Assembly: GCA_914767715.1 (NCBI GenBank)
Contig: OU612073.1
Location: 21,516,001 to 21,576,000, forward strand
Direction: 5' to 3'
DNA length: 60,000 nucleotides
Source of the DNA: Membranipora membranacea
Taxonomy: Eukaryota; Bryozoa; Gymnolaemata; Cheilostomatida; Membraniporidae
The translations under genes and the position numbers were made by a program. Below the pieces are notes generated by a model. That model was not told where the DNA came from. It did no database searches and was given only the letters and a program-made list of their open reading frames with translations. The first letter of the stretch is position 1. Every line of letters starts with the position of its first letter. This document shows, piece after piece, positions 45,901-58,300 of the stretch.

Positions 45901-48900
45901 CCTTTTCTAATTTTCTTCTGTAATATTTTAGATACAAAATTACAACATCATTATACAACCAGCTGTATAAAAAGATTCATTGTGCTGATGTAGGCTATGA
46001 GTCAGACTGGCACAGTACATCAGCCTGCGTTGGGCCCAGTCGAAACAGGCCAGTAGCCTTTGTCATCAACTGGTTATCACTGAAGATAGGCAGTGCACAG
46101 GAACTGAAATCTGCGGGAGGCTGGCTGTGCCTGCTATTCAGTACCAGTACCATCTTCTCAATGGTTAATGTGTAGTTCCAAACGGAAATAATTTTTCTTT
46201 GTTACCTTAGTACTGGTACAGTGACCAAATCAATAATCAATAGAACAAAAAAAACGCTTTCCCTATTGAGCTTGTTTCAGTTTTCAGTATTGACTAAGAG
46301 ATAGAAAGAAGATAAGGGAAAACAATCCAGTTGTATGAGTAACCCACCTGGCCAGCGTTGTCAGTGATATGTAAGACGAATCCCCGGTCAGCTCCGCAGC
46401 ATTGTCTCATGCAAGTCCCAGACTCCTCAGCGGCAAAGTACACCTGCTGGCCCATGGAGTTTTTGATGGCGTATTTGTTACTTGTCTCCCATCCTGTGAA
46501 TGCTGCGGATAGAAAAACATTTTGCTTAGAGGTTTTTGCAGGAAAAATGTATCATCCAAGAATTGTTTCTTTTACGGGTTCAGACATCTCTTCGGATATT
46601 AATCTAACACTAATTGAAAGTTCTGGCAACAACTTTTTGTTATCCACTGTATATTCCAGGGAATTTACGCCAGGAGACAAGCGATTCCGAGATATGACAA
46701 ATGCTGATAAATATCCAAGGATATGGGCTTTAGGCAGGCGAACAGGTACAGACAGAGACACTGAAATCACCTCGCACAGCCTTGAACAGGCCTTATTCTG
46801 ATTGGAATTCATTTTCCTTTTCAGCTTCCATGAATGAATGAAATTTGAAAAAGAAAAGCTAATCAAGTTTAGTGTTTTCCTGTAGCGCCAGAAGCATAGA
46901 CAACTCTTAAAAAAGATCTACAACTTTGGTTCCAGAAACCTCTATCAATCTTTTTGAGGTTTTCATAATCTTTAGTTGTTGCAAGAAAAATCTAAGACAC
47001 CTCTAGACTTCTATCAAAAGAAGTTAAATAATTTTGACCTCTGACTAACCTTCTAGAAGTTCGACTTGCTGATGTACCAGAAGTTGATCTATCTGTGTGA
47101 GATATTCCAGACCTGGAGGACATCCTGGTATACCCTGAGGCTGGGGCATCCATTGCGGTTGTTGAGTTTGAGGTTGAGCCGCTGCAATATACAATAAATA
47201 TATACAATACACATAATATGTGTAAATACATAAGCAAATGATACAGTATATCAACTAATTCTGCCCAAATGATGATAATCTGCCGGTTTGTTTAGAAAGC
47301 TATTTTCTCATCAGCGTTCCAAGTTCAGCCCTTTCTAAAGTCTAAATACCTGTCACATGAAAGCAGTGACTGCTCCTCAATCTTGATATTGTTCAACTGT
47401 AAGAATTGATCATGATCCCAATGCTGATATATCTGACACAATATGGTCAACCTTCACATTCTAAGTTTTAGAGCTGTATTGGGCCAAATTTGTCCCAAAA
47501 GTAGCCAGCAAGTTCATAGATTCCCTATTAACAATAAATGAATCCGTCTTCACTGTGAAGCAAAATATGCCGATCAACTCAAACAAAATTATCCTATGAT
47601 GATTCATTAAATTCAACAAATCAACAATGACTGCTAACAGAGAGGGTATCTGATGGTGGTATCAATCTTAAGATTTTACGCAATACAAGATAACAACTCC
47701 CACAAGTTTTATCTGAAAACCTTAAATATTTTGTACCCGTGGCCTCATCTATGTCATGGGGTTTTATGTTGACACCATAGACCTACTAATTTATTATTAA
47801 TAGGTCTATGGTTGACACCCAACAAATCAAAATAGACTGTCCAATTAGCTGGCTTCAAATGTCAGCAATGTGCAAACAAAGAAATATCATTGTTCAAACT
47901 CTGACCCACCAAATCCCAGACTCAACCCTTCTACTCCTTACTCAACCACCAATGTTGATATTAATTTGTTTGACATGTACTACATTTCTAGTTAGAAAAA
48001 AATCTTTACAGAGTAGATTTGAGGATTATACAAGCAAACTAGCCTCAAGCAATATAGACACGTAAAATAGCAGACATTGCTAACAAGCATTACCCCCCCC
48101 CCCCTTCTCGCTGATATTATATATAATTGGGTAATAACATAACATCATTAGGAATAGACCCCACTCCAAACTGCTTTAGTACAAACATCCTAGTTATACA
48201 ATTCTGCACTTGAGAATTACCGGACAATGCCAACTTTCACACGCCTTTCATCCTCACACAGCCTTTCAACCCCCTTTCTCACTTCATAGAGTCATTACAG
48301 CCACCAAAACCAATTGTTTTAATTTGAGAGCTTGTGTGAGTTTATCAACCAGCTAAGGATTTATAACAAACAAGCCAGAGGATTAGTTGCCAATGCCAGG
48401 TAAACAACGGAGAAACTAGGCCACGTAACAAGCCTAGGGTATTATGTGACATGCGCAACCAACGCAGTCAGCTATAAATCAATGAATCCCTAGGTGTAGC
48501 TGCACTGTGCTTACGCTGTTACACTTTTCCCAACTGCGTGACTGATCATAAGCAAATTTATGATATAACACACATGGGATTGTGCAGGTAGTATTGATGA
48601 CCAGTTTAGAGTGGTATCAAAATACTAAAAAAATGTTTAATTCATTCTTAGGATTTTATACCTAGCCTGAATCTGCCCGATTCTACTACCATCAACACAA
48701 ACCCTGGCTGCAACCTTATTCGATGACTGTGGTTTGTGACAAAAATGTGACAAGTAGAAAATTTGATGGACTGGCATTTTAGATCGAAGAAATTTCACAA
48801 TTGTCAACCAGAAGCCAACTTTGAGCTCTATAACAGAAATGACCTTGGCTATGCATTACAGGATAGTTACAAAAATTTAACCAACATTGTACACGCGGGA

Positions 48901-49628
48901 GGGAGAGGGGGGCGGGCGGCCTTGATATGAATGTAATGCACAGGTCTACTCCAAAATCCCAGGTTTTGGAGTAGACTTGTGATGTAATGTTATAAAATCT
49001 CACCCATTTCCATGATGTGTCCACAGGAACGCCTCACCACCCACTCAATTCACTACCTATAAATGAGCACTGCGGATGCTTCAAATATGCTAACCTTGAA
49101 TGTTACCTGTTATGTAACCTGTTATGTAACGGTTCATAATTATCTCCTTATTAATCTATCACTCTTTTAATAACAGCCAGCCCTTTCCCCTTGCACCCCG
49201 AGGTTTTTGAAAATGATGTTCACAAAACCGCTGGTCTAGCAGTTTCAGTCACGGAAAAGGTTGGTTGTCAGGGGAGAGAGTTGAGGGGGATGGAGGTTCG
49301 AACTAGCCGAGTAAATGTAAACCCCTACACCGCCTCTTGTTTTAGATAGTGTAGGGCGTAGGCCTAAGCATAAGAACATTTGAATCAGCCAAGGTCACCC
49401 CTGCCCACCAAAGTCTTTGGCTAGTTCACGCTGCCTTATTGGCCGAAGGATAGTTATGAATCTATATTTTACTTGATAATAAGTCAAGCCCCTGCCTATG
49501 CACATTGTGTACAGCCACACCTTTCCAGCAAAAGTACATATAACCAAACTTCTAGAGAATAACTAAGAATATTGAATGATCAGATATACACCCACCATAG
49601 AGAATTCTCCCAGCACCCACTTACCCAT
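42936..49628 (-). CDS. PLSCR: Phospholipid scramblase B, with two candidate last exons
   Basis: Exons 47181-47050, 46502-46348, 45779-45649, 45125-45005 and 44546-44385 encode the scramblase core in the same phases as genes A and [55 protein letters not shown] and [11 protein letters not shown] are all present, then the membrane helix ending LGALFLI. Two alternative terminal exons follow, 44074-44030 and 42977-42936. The best start is a 4-nt coding piece, ATGG, at 49628-49625 with a strong gtaagt donor and an in-frame TAA upstream. This gives 249 or 248 residues, beginning with a short PQ-rich tail. The 2.4-kb first intron makes this start tentative. Loop residue choices (CW, S for C) place it nearer to C than to A. 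It is a lipid-scrambling or adaptor protein of the plasma membrane. Confidence 0.9.
43201..43255. repeat. 19-nt-arm hairpin, AGCCTTGTCACGC family
   Basis: agccttgtcacgcagccac is answered by gtggcagcgtgacaaggct (one mismatch) around a T-rich 17-nt loop. It is also flanked by repeated taccagta. A diverged relative lies at 27751-27826. Confidence 0.75.
43713..43960 (+). mobile_element. tRNA-derived SINE
   Basis: A tRNA-like head (43713 to about 43787) carries a pol III A box (tagctcagttgg, 43717-43728) and B box (ggtttgaatcc, 43771-43781). A body of about 140 nt follows, ending in a tail of three acccacacata units (43928-43960). That order is typical of tRNA SINEs. The anticodon arm folds only with an 8-nt loop, so this is not a working tRNA. 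It lies between the two alternative last exons of scramblase B. I could not find clear target-site duplications. Confidence 0.85.
43928..43960 (+). repeat. 11-bp tail repeat of the SINE
   Basis: acccacacata occurs three times without change at the 3' end of the SINE, as expected for a SINE tail copied by a partner LINE. Confidence 0.85.
44030..44074 (-). other. Proximal alternative last exon of scramblase B
   Basis: The acceptor caatttaag is followed by codons for [14 protein letters not shown] and TAA. It joins the membrane-helix exon at 44385 in phase 0 after a 310-nt intron. The tail is mixed-charge, unlike the acidic distal version. Confidence 0.75.
44108..44207. repeat. Degenerate 11-bp tandem array
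   Basis: About eight units of gcaataagcgt-like sequence at 44108, 44119, 44130 and so on lie in the intron just before the proximal last exon of scramblase B. Units differ by two to five bases, so the array is old. Confidence 0.8.
47774..47812. repeat. 17-nt-arm inverted repeat in scramblase B intron 1
   Basis: accatagacctactaat and attaataggtctatggt pair with one mismatch around 5 nt, and the hairpin is bordered by gttgacacc-type direct repeats on both sides (47769 and 47812). The direct repeats could be a target duplication around a fold-back insert. Confidence 0.65.
48941..48979. repeat. 16-nt-arm hairpin in scramblase B intron 1
   Basis: caggtctactccaaaa pairs with ttttggagtagacttg (one mismatch) around a 7-nt loop. 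Confidence 0.7.
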
Positions 49629-52349
49629 GCTGCCTTTTAGTATCAGGCTGTTCTCAGTGCAGTGTTGATATTACTCTATCAATGACCTCAACCAAGGAGA
49701 CTCTATTACTCAACTATCTCACTTACTCACTAATCAGGTTCTGACCCACATAGAGTTCATAGTATTGAATTTTATATTGGAACTTGTTTGACTAGTACAA
49801 CAAGGTGATTGTTTGCGCATTTGCTTTCTTTTCTCCTTGAGCAAATAAATGGACAGCTACATTATCAGAGGTTGGCAGTTAGAACAAATAATGAACATGC
49901 AAATCCTTTTAGCTCCACAGCCAATTTCCTTAGCAACAACAAAATAAAGCTGAATGACACCACTGCTTCAGCAGAACTCACTTCGCCAGTACCCGATGTC
50001 TCCCTACCAAAGCTCCTTTATCGAATCAGTTCGTAAATGTGACTTCCTCAAGCTGAGCAAGTGACACAAACCTCCACCAACGAAAATTAAATGATTGTAT
50101 ATAAGATGGGTACCTATTCATGAACAAATTGAAAGTATTGAATCATGAACTTTTCTCATCAATTTTTTGAGTCGGTGAAGTCAAAAAGCTCAACCTCTTT
50201 TTTTTTTTACTATATTATCATGAATAATAATTCATGTATATGCTATCTTCAAGGAGGGAGTACTCCTTGCTTTTACATCTAAGGTTACATATCTAAATTA
50301 TAAGAAGTTGTCGTAACATTTAAAGTATGCCGAGACAATAAATAAAACAACACACATATCCTAAATCTGATGAATATAACTCTTTTATTTTATGAATATA
50401 AGTCAAATAAAAAACAAAGATATATTTTACCACGCCGTTCAGTGAGGATATATTTTGTTATGGCAATCACATTTTCTTATGGATTCTAGTGTAGAGACCT
50501 GAGCGAAGAGGGTTATGGGTGTTGCGGGCGCCTCCTCCAACATACTATAAAAATCATCCTTCACTTGTAGTTCAAAATCTTAACTTGCCAGAAAGTTAAT
50601 CAGGTTCTGCGTCGTTAACCTGAACAGCTGTGAATGCAGGCACTAGATCATGGAAAGTCAACATAAGAAAATTGATCATTTCAAGACCATAAGTAAAGAA
50701 ATAAAAGTACAACAAGTATTAGGTTAGAGAAAGATCAGACTGAGGCTGCTCGAGTAAACCCGTACAAAGATCGGACAGCGAAAAAGGTCAGCAGTACTCA
50801 AGAGTATTAAGAATTAGAAAGAAAATATTTGTACTGCGGTCTATCAAACCTACTGCTATGTATAAATAGTTCTCACTTTGAAAAGTTCATATCACCTTTT
50901 CTGTTCTCACCGTATAATGTCACTCCATCACAGCCAATATGATTATAACATTGTCTTTAATTGTCTTAAAATCAGGTACAAAAAGTCATCCGAAGATATA
51001 TCAAGGATAGGAAGGATATATCAACTCCGTGGATATATAAAATAATACTACTGATGAATAAGAATGTGAGAGAAGATAATCTCTGTAGTCTTTACTATGA
51101 GCCTTCTGAGCGCAGTCTAAAACAAGAGAAAATAAGGAACATTAGTTAATCTGTTTGATAGAAGTGTACGCAACAGTGTACGCAACAGTGTACGCAACAG
51201 TGTACGCAACAGTGTACGCAACAGTGTACGCAACAGTGTACACAACAGTGTACGCAGCATTACACGCAACAATGTACACAACAATGTACACAATAGTGTC
51301 CGCAAAAGAGTTAACAACAGTGTACGCAACATGCAACAGTACATGCAACAAGTGCACGTAACAGCATAGTGCTAGCTAGTTAGTAAGTTTTAAAATGTAT
51401 TTCATTTTGGCAGTTCCCTCAATTTGTCTGACAATAACAGCGTATTTGTACAAGCATATTATCGACTTTTTTGTCATCAATTTGGTTACTTTGGATTATA
51501 AGTCGTGTAATGTTTAAACAACCATTAATACATGTGTGATTGAGCAGCGGTTTTAGTGATCAGACTAATTTAATGTGAAGGTTTGTGGCGATTACTTTAT
51601 CCCACATGTAAATGAGATTCAGAGCAGGGAAAGTTGATCGTATGTGAGACATATATTTTAGGACTGCAACATGAAAGGTTGAAAAGGAAGACTCAGGCCT
51701 GAAGTTCAGCTGAATTCACTCTGCTCATGCATAATAATATAATTGCAGCTGAAAGGATCGCAAAATGGTAGTAGGTTTAGAGTAATTCAATAAAGATAAA
51801 TTTGACAAAAACTATTATTATAACCATCCCAATAGAACACAACTATGAGAAGTTAGTAAAAGATCATATGTCTATTTTCTTTTTTGTCATCTCATCAGGT
51901 CTGACAGGCACATTTCTTATGTTATGTTGGAAATTGGGTTTCGTAATTAGTTTTTTTGTTTTAATAATTTTTGGTTGCGCTGCGCTTCAACAGAAGTCCT
52001 ACGATATGCTCACTATACCCACATGCCCAACAACAAAAAACGCCAACATCACATTCAGCTAATTTCAGTGTAAGCAAGGAGTGGTGTTAGAATATACTTT
52101 GTGAGCTAATTATCGAGACTACTGATTGGCAGGTAATGTGAGGATATAATTTACCTTCTCAATTATAAATCAGCAACCAAGCATGGCATTACTACTTGGA
52201 CAGCGGACAGATGGACATAGAAACAATAACAGTTTCCTACCGTGACAAAACAAGTTCCAAAAAACCGATAATGCTCGTGCAAGCCAAGTGTACGACGACA
52301 TGCAATGTCAAATACCTTTGAAATAAAACCGATCACATGGTGACTGATT
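49629..52349. other. Spacer between scramblase B start and scramblase C end
   Basis: No gene is supported in 2.7 kb. It holds a 12-bp minisatellite (51164-51331) and an AATAAA on the minus strand near 50393. The left end should include the promoter of scramblase B and the right end the 3' UTR of scramblase C. Confidence 0.5.
51164..51331. repeat. 12-bp minisatellite, 14 units
   Basis: gtgtacgcaaca repeats with exact 12-bp periodicity. The first six units are identical and later ones accumulate changes, with a clean unit again at 51320. Because 12 is divisible by 3, all frames stay open (VYAT or TVAY repeats), but there is no gene context. Confidence 0.95.
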
Positions 52350-52394
52350 TCAATTGTTGTTGTCGTTGTTCTTATTTTCAAAATACATGAAATC
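52350..52394 (-). other. Distal alternative last exon of scramblase C
   Basis: The acceptor cgtttcag is followed by codons for [14 protein letters not shown] and TGA, in phase 0 with the membrane-helix exon. It lies 195 nt beyond the proximal copy. Confidence 0.75.
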
Positions 52395-55300
52395 CTGAAA
52401 CGAATTGAGAAGAAGTGATGTAGCTAATGTATGAGACTTCGTGTTGAGGTTCAGATTTAAAAGGTCTAACCAATCTTGAAGAACGATAGATTTAAATCTG
52501 AACTGTGGGTGGGTTCTTTCAAAAGGTTACCTTTTAAATTTGAACCTCATTTTTTACTAGAATTAAATTCTCTAACCTGTCGATGTAAATCAGTAACTGT
52601 TATTGTTGTTGTTCTTATTCTCAAAGTACATGAAGTCCTGAAAAAATATGGTCAATAGACATAGCGATTAAAACACGCAGCAATAGACACAATGATTAAG
52701 ACATGGTCAATAAACATGGCAAATAAAACATGGCTATTACACTTTGGTATTTACAGTTGAATGATTATGTAGGATAAAAAGTGTTTTATTGGCATCGCAC
52801 TTATATATATATATATCCTGAGTGTGTGCTAGCGAGCAATTCAATGTAAGTCAGAATTACAACATGTGACAGGAAAAGACAACTTACAATAAGGAAGAGA
52901 GCTCCGACCATACAAGCTTTCATCTTGACGTCCAGGTCCATAGGGAAGGTGATTCCAAAGTTATCGGCGGCTGTGAAGTATTCTCTAACCATACCTGACC
53001 ACTGCTTACTGATCTTACCAACCTGATGCTGACCATCTGGTGAGGTTACCTACAAGGTCGAGGGTTAAAAGTGATAGACATTTTCGGCTTACCACACTTA
53101 ACATAGGGAGAGGGGGGGGGGCCTTAGGTTAAGGCCAAACTTTGTCTGCCCTATCTTTGTGATAAAAAGGATCCGTTAACAAGCTGTTGCTTTAAAGATC
53201 AACCTACAGCAAAACTCAATAACTGTGAGGCAGCAGGCAGTTTAAGTACTCAACTCTGCCCAGGTTGTTTGTTGGTCATTCCGTGATCAACCACGGCCCC
53301 CACACCCAACCACGGCCCCCACACCCAACGGAAAGCCAGCAACCTGGGTAAAGTTTGAGCACAGACTAGTCAGCCAGTAATAATTATATAAGTATTTTGA
53401 AAGCAGCAACTTGGATGGTGATGTTGGTACCTGAAAAATTCTTTGGCAATTCTAGCAATAAGGTGGAGACACTAGCCTACTGGCAGATCAAACAAACTAT
53501 TAGCAGTAAAGCGCCAAAAGTTTTTGGCAGTCTAGGTTACAGCTACATTTTGCAATCCCTACGGAGACCATTGAATTTGAGTGAAACTTTTCATCAACTT
53601 ATCAAGTAAACTGTATGATATAGCAACTGAAACACAAGGTTATGATCATGAGAGAACAAGTTAGATCGTATAAGAACAAGTGTGTGTTAACATTCCTACA
53701 ATCTAAAGTTAGTCAGGAGTCCAAGGGAGATCAGGTAAATCCATTGTCATCTACAACCTTTATCGAATATCAGTCAGCTGCTACACAAATATGTAACCAA
53801 AATCCTGAGAAAGTTTTTTCCCGACATATGAGATAAATATTTGCCTCTTTGTATAGAATGGGTAAATCAAAATTGAGCATAGAACATCAATTTATTTGCC
53901 AGCAAGTTTTGAAAATATGTAATATAGATACAAAGGACCTGAGCTCCCTTGGAATTCCCAGAAACTGCATTCTGGGATACTTTTATACATACATTGAAGT
54001 CCATGTCTTGAGTACAGCAGGGACCCTGACACATGCAGACAGGTCCTTCTACACAGAAGATCACATTGTCACTGGCGTCCATTATCTGATACTTTGGTGC
54101 CAGGAAACTTGCTCTGAAATAGGAGACAGCGAGAGTTGAAACTCTAGGTTGTATGAGGTGACAATGGAGCAAAGGCCATAGATATCACAGCCAACACTAA
54201 ATGATACAAGTGCACTGTAGTTGCTGGTAGCGGCATTCCATTAAAAACCACAGCCCAACCAGCAGCTGTGGTTTTTAATGGAATGCCACTACCAGCAACC
54301 CAGGAGAGTTTGAGCTTGGCTACAATCTGCTCCACATGAACCAAAAAGGGCTGGCAATGGCAGGAATGTACAGTGAGAAAATAAAAAAGCGATCATGACT
54401 GTTCAGTTTAACTCTGTGCAGAATACCCTTCTGCCCTCAACCTAAGGAGGACCAATCCACAAGGCCACAAGAGTTATAAGCATAATATTCACCCTTCAAA
54501 AAGGACTTTTAACCGACCTCAAACTAAGCCTATCTTGATACGCTTCCAATTGTAGAGCGAACTCTCTGAGCTTTCAGTCTTACATTTCTTAGTAAATCTT
54601 TGTGAAAATGGCTTATTATTTATTTATGAGTCATAGGCAGCTCAGCAGTAATACTTACGCTTGTTTGACGGTACCGATATGATTACCAGGAGGAGCCTCA
54701 ATAGTAACAACCATAGCACAGCAGTCACTGCCTGCGCACCAGTTACATCCAGCACAGCATTTAAACTCTCTGTTCACTCGAATCACCTCCTAAAATACCG
54801 CAAGAAAATGGGTGAATTACAAAGAGCTTCCTCTGATCATTTTATCATTATTTCAAAAATCAGGATCTTTTAATGTAGTTTTCCTACCCCTATTTTCTGG
54901 AAACACATCGCCTGTTTGCAGGCTCCCATGAAAAATGTTCTCATGGTTGTCACCTACCTCTGTACCAGACATTCATATCTGGCCATGTGGTAGTGGATTA
55001 TCCACATTCTGTGTGATATTAAGTAAATGAATGAAATCAGATTTGTGGTGATGAATGATGAGGAGATTTGCTAGGGCATTGACCTCGTGTTTGACAAGAA
55101 GCCATAGTAACAGGGTTGATGCTGTAGCAAGGTATGAACATGGTACCAGCTTCTCTTTAATGGCCAGGAATAAGAAAACCCAATCCACTTCACTCTGGGC
55201 TAAAGGACAGATGTGTTGATACATTACAACACTGCCTAAAGTGCAAATGTAAGAGTGATACATATTTTGTAGTAAGTAATCAAGTAATCAATAGACCTGG

Positions 55301-58300
55301 GGATTGCACTATAAAATTATAGTAGCTGTATCATAGTAATATCATATATAATTGAATATAAATAGTGATCCTAATATTCTAAATACTATCATGTAACAAA
55401 GACATGGGATTATATAGTACTACTAGGGTAGCTGCTAATATATGGCCTGGTAATAAGGTAGAACTGAAGGTAGTATGCTCTATTCGAAAACTCAATACTC
55501 ACATAACTGATGACCTAGATTACAGTAGTTTGTACACATTCCATACTCATGTGAATGGTTCAAGTATCTACGCTTGTGTGTATGGCAAGCTGTACCAGCC
55601 TTAAAAATAGGTCAGTCATAGCAATGAGCTTAACTGGTCCATTGGTCATAGAAAACCTGATAGCTTGACCCCCCCCCCCCCCAAGGCCCTAAACGAATCA
55701 TTTCTAATCAAAATATGATGTCACCAGAGATAGATAGCTACCACATGGCAATTCATTTTCAGGACATACAGATGCAAAGCAACATGTGGAGCACCCTCCC
55801 CTCATTTAATATTTGATGGAGCCAGATGGCCTTTCCAACCGAACACAATCATATTATGAAGAATTCGGTAGTGATCAGACTACCAACTTTGTCAAACAAC
55901 CCAAAGCGATAACTGATATAGTAAGTGTTGCATGTTGCACAATATGTTTACTTTAACCCCCCTCCCCCCCCCCCCCGTGATGTAAGATAGCAAGCGATAG
56001 GAGTATTATATCAGTAGGTACATAGTGATGGTGAATCAGTATGAGAACTACTCGACTGATAAGCAAACAGGTTTACTGGGTGAGCCCTCAAGTCGCAGTG
56101 TGATAAGAATTATTTAGTCCAAAATGCCTGAAACTGCAAGTCACTGTGCAAACAATCCTATCGACTTTTGCACGCGCCATGTCCGACTACACTAGGGTGT
56201 ACAATGACGCTTGTGTGCTTTGTTTGTGTATTCTAAGACCCGACTAGTAGCTGGTATTAAACTGTATTATTAGTTCCACTCACGTTTCCGGTGTTGTCGG
56301 TGATGTGCATGATAAAGCCTCTGCCAGGTCCACAGCACTGTCTGTGACACGTATCAGACTCCTCAGCAGCAAAGAATACCTGCTGTCCGACCGAGTTCTT
56401 AATGGCGTATCTGTTACTGGTCTCCCAGTTCACAAACACTGCAATAATAGTAAAATAGAAAGTATGTTAGTAGTTCCAACAGCACTAGGTATGATCAACA
56501 TGTTGACCTTGAGATCCAAACCCTTCCGTTAAACTTAGGAAAGCCTTTTCTCTTGAGACGGACCGCCTAATTTTAATTCACTTATGAAATATATGGACTG
56601 ATATGGTAAAATTTGAATTCTACTAGCTATATGACACTCCCTAACACATGTTCAAACATATTATAGTTTGGTAGGCCATTCGGAGGAGAATTGTCTTGAT
56701 CCACACTGCTTACTTCTAGGTATGTCAGATACATTAACATATAAACATCAGATATAGTATTTATATGTTTATGGTCAGACAAAATACCCTTGTGTAACAC
56801 TCAATGCCTTCACCTTATTTGTAGCACGACCCAAATTGTCTTAATAACAGTGACGAGGTATAATTAATTAATAATCATACATTAGAGTAGCATATTTACT
56901 GTTTCAGACCTCTGAGCTCATAACGTGTACCAATAACAGACAATCATGACAAGGAAGCATAATTATTGCGTCAGGCGTTTCACAGAATTAGTGGTACCAG
57001 TCACATGCTTTCCATCACAGTCTCTAATAAATCTATCGAATTCTACTTGAGGGCTATCAATATATGTCACTATGTATGGAATGTGGTAGGGTTTATAACA
57101 TAGTAGATATAGGAGCTCAGCTCAAATCACATGACAAGTACAAGGAACAGTTATTGTTTTGACTAAGCAAAATTACGACACACTTAGTTAATAGATGAAA
57201 GCTTTTTGTATTGAAGCCAAAGGTTTTTCAATATTATTTTTTCTTCAATGTTCTGTTTAAATGAGACCACAAAGCCTTACCCATGTGATCATTTTAGTGC
57301 ATGAATGAACTCTTTTAAAAAAGTCCTATACAGTACCCCTTCAGCCCACTTATTGAACTGGCTCTCAAATGTCATTGGCTCTATGGCCAGTAATTTATAC
57401 TAGACTGTGTTGTTACGTCAGTAAATAATCGCAAGTAAATAATCCCGCTGTACATCAATAATCTAACTAAAAGGTTGTGCCATACTCTGCATTTTTCAGT
57501 AAAAACTTTCGCTTATGACATTTATCAATCATACTAGTTCCTCATAGTATAAGGGCATGGCATTAACTCAACACTTCACTTTGAGTCAAATCAAACTAAA
57601 AATGTCTTATGCTAGATATTCAGACTCACCCTCAAGCAGTTCAATCTGCTGATGTACCAGAAGTTGATCTATCTGTGTGAGATATTCCAGACCTGGAGGA
57701 CATCCTGGTATCGTCTCTGGACGAGCCATCCATTGCGTAGCCTGCTGCTGTCCGGGTACACCTGGAGGTGCCTGTACACCGCCTGGAAAAAATTAACATC
57801 ATGAACACAATTACTGTCAATGTATATGTGTTATAGTGGAGGCACAATAAAACATGAGTGATGTGCTTCCTTTGATCAAACATCAGGCAGGCCTGCAAGG
57901 TAAGGCAGCTGAGTCTACAACGCTAAAGTCACCCAGAGCGAGGGAATAGGCCAACTACTGATAACAAGCGTAACCACCAGTCTGCTTGACTAATGAGAAG
58001 ACAGCCGAGGAAGCACAACACAGTTGGCCATGACACAAAAGTGAAGCAAAGAATCTGCCAAACAATTTTTTTTGATGGTTCCTTGCTGATGCAATGAGGT
58101 TCGCAAGTTGTCCTCTTCCCACACTGTTCTCAGCTTGAGAATTTAAAATGGTTGACCAAGTTGAAATACTAGACAAGAGCTGACTTCCATCAGGTGATAG
58201 CAGGATATTTAAATATTATGTCCTGTCCAATAAACCCTGGGAATTTCTCCATTCTCAAGTGAATAGGACACATATATACATGATATATCACCATAAGGTA

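Noticed and set aside
49004-49013. Alternative first exon for scramblase B (ATGGAAATGG before gtgaga)
   Set aside because: The phase fits, but the donor is weaker than the gtaagt at 49625, and it sits close to a hairpin and G-rich tract. It is kept as a fallback only.
50493-50540. Minus-strand start MLEEAPATPITLFAQ as a first exon
   Set aside because: The donor-like gtctct is poor, the phase does not fit scramblase B, and the residues do not resemble a scramblase N-terminus.
51142-51361. Open frames on both strands encoding VYAT/TVAY repeats
   Set aside because: They exist only because the 12-bp minisatellite unit is a multiple of three and lacks stops. There are no flanking exons, signal or family match.
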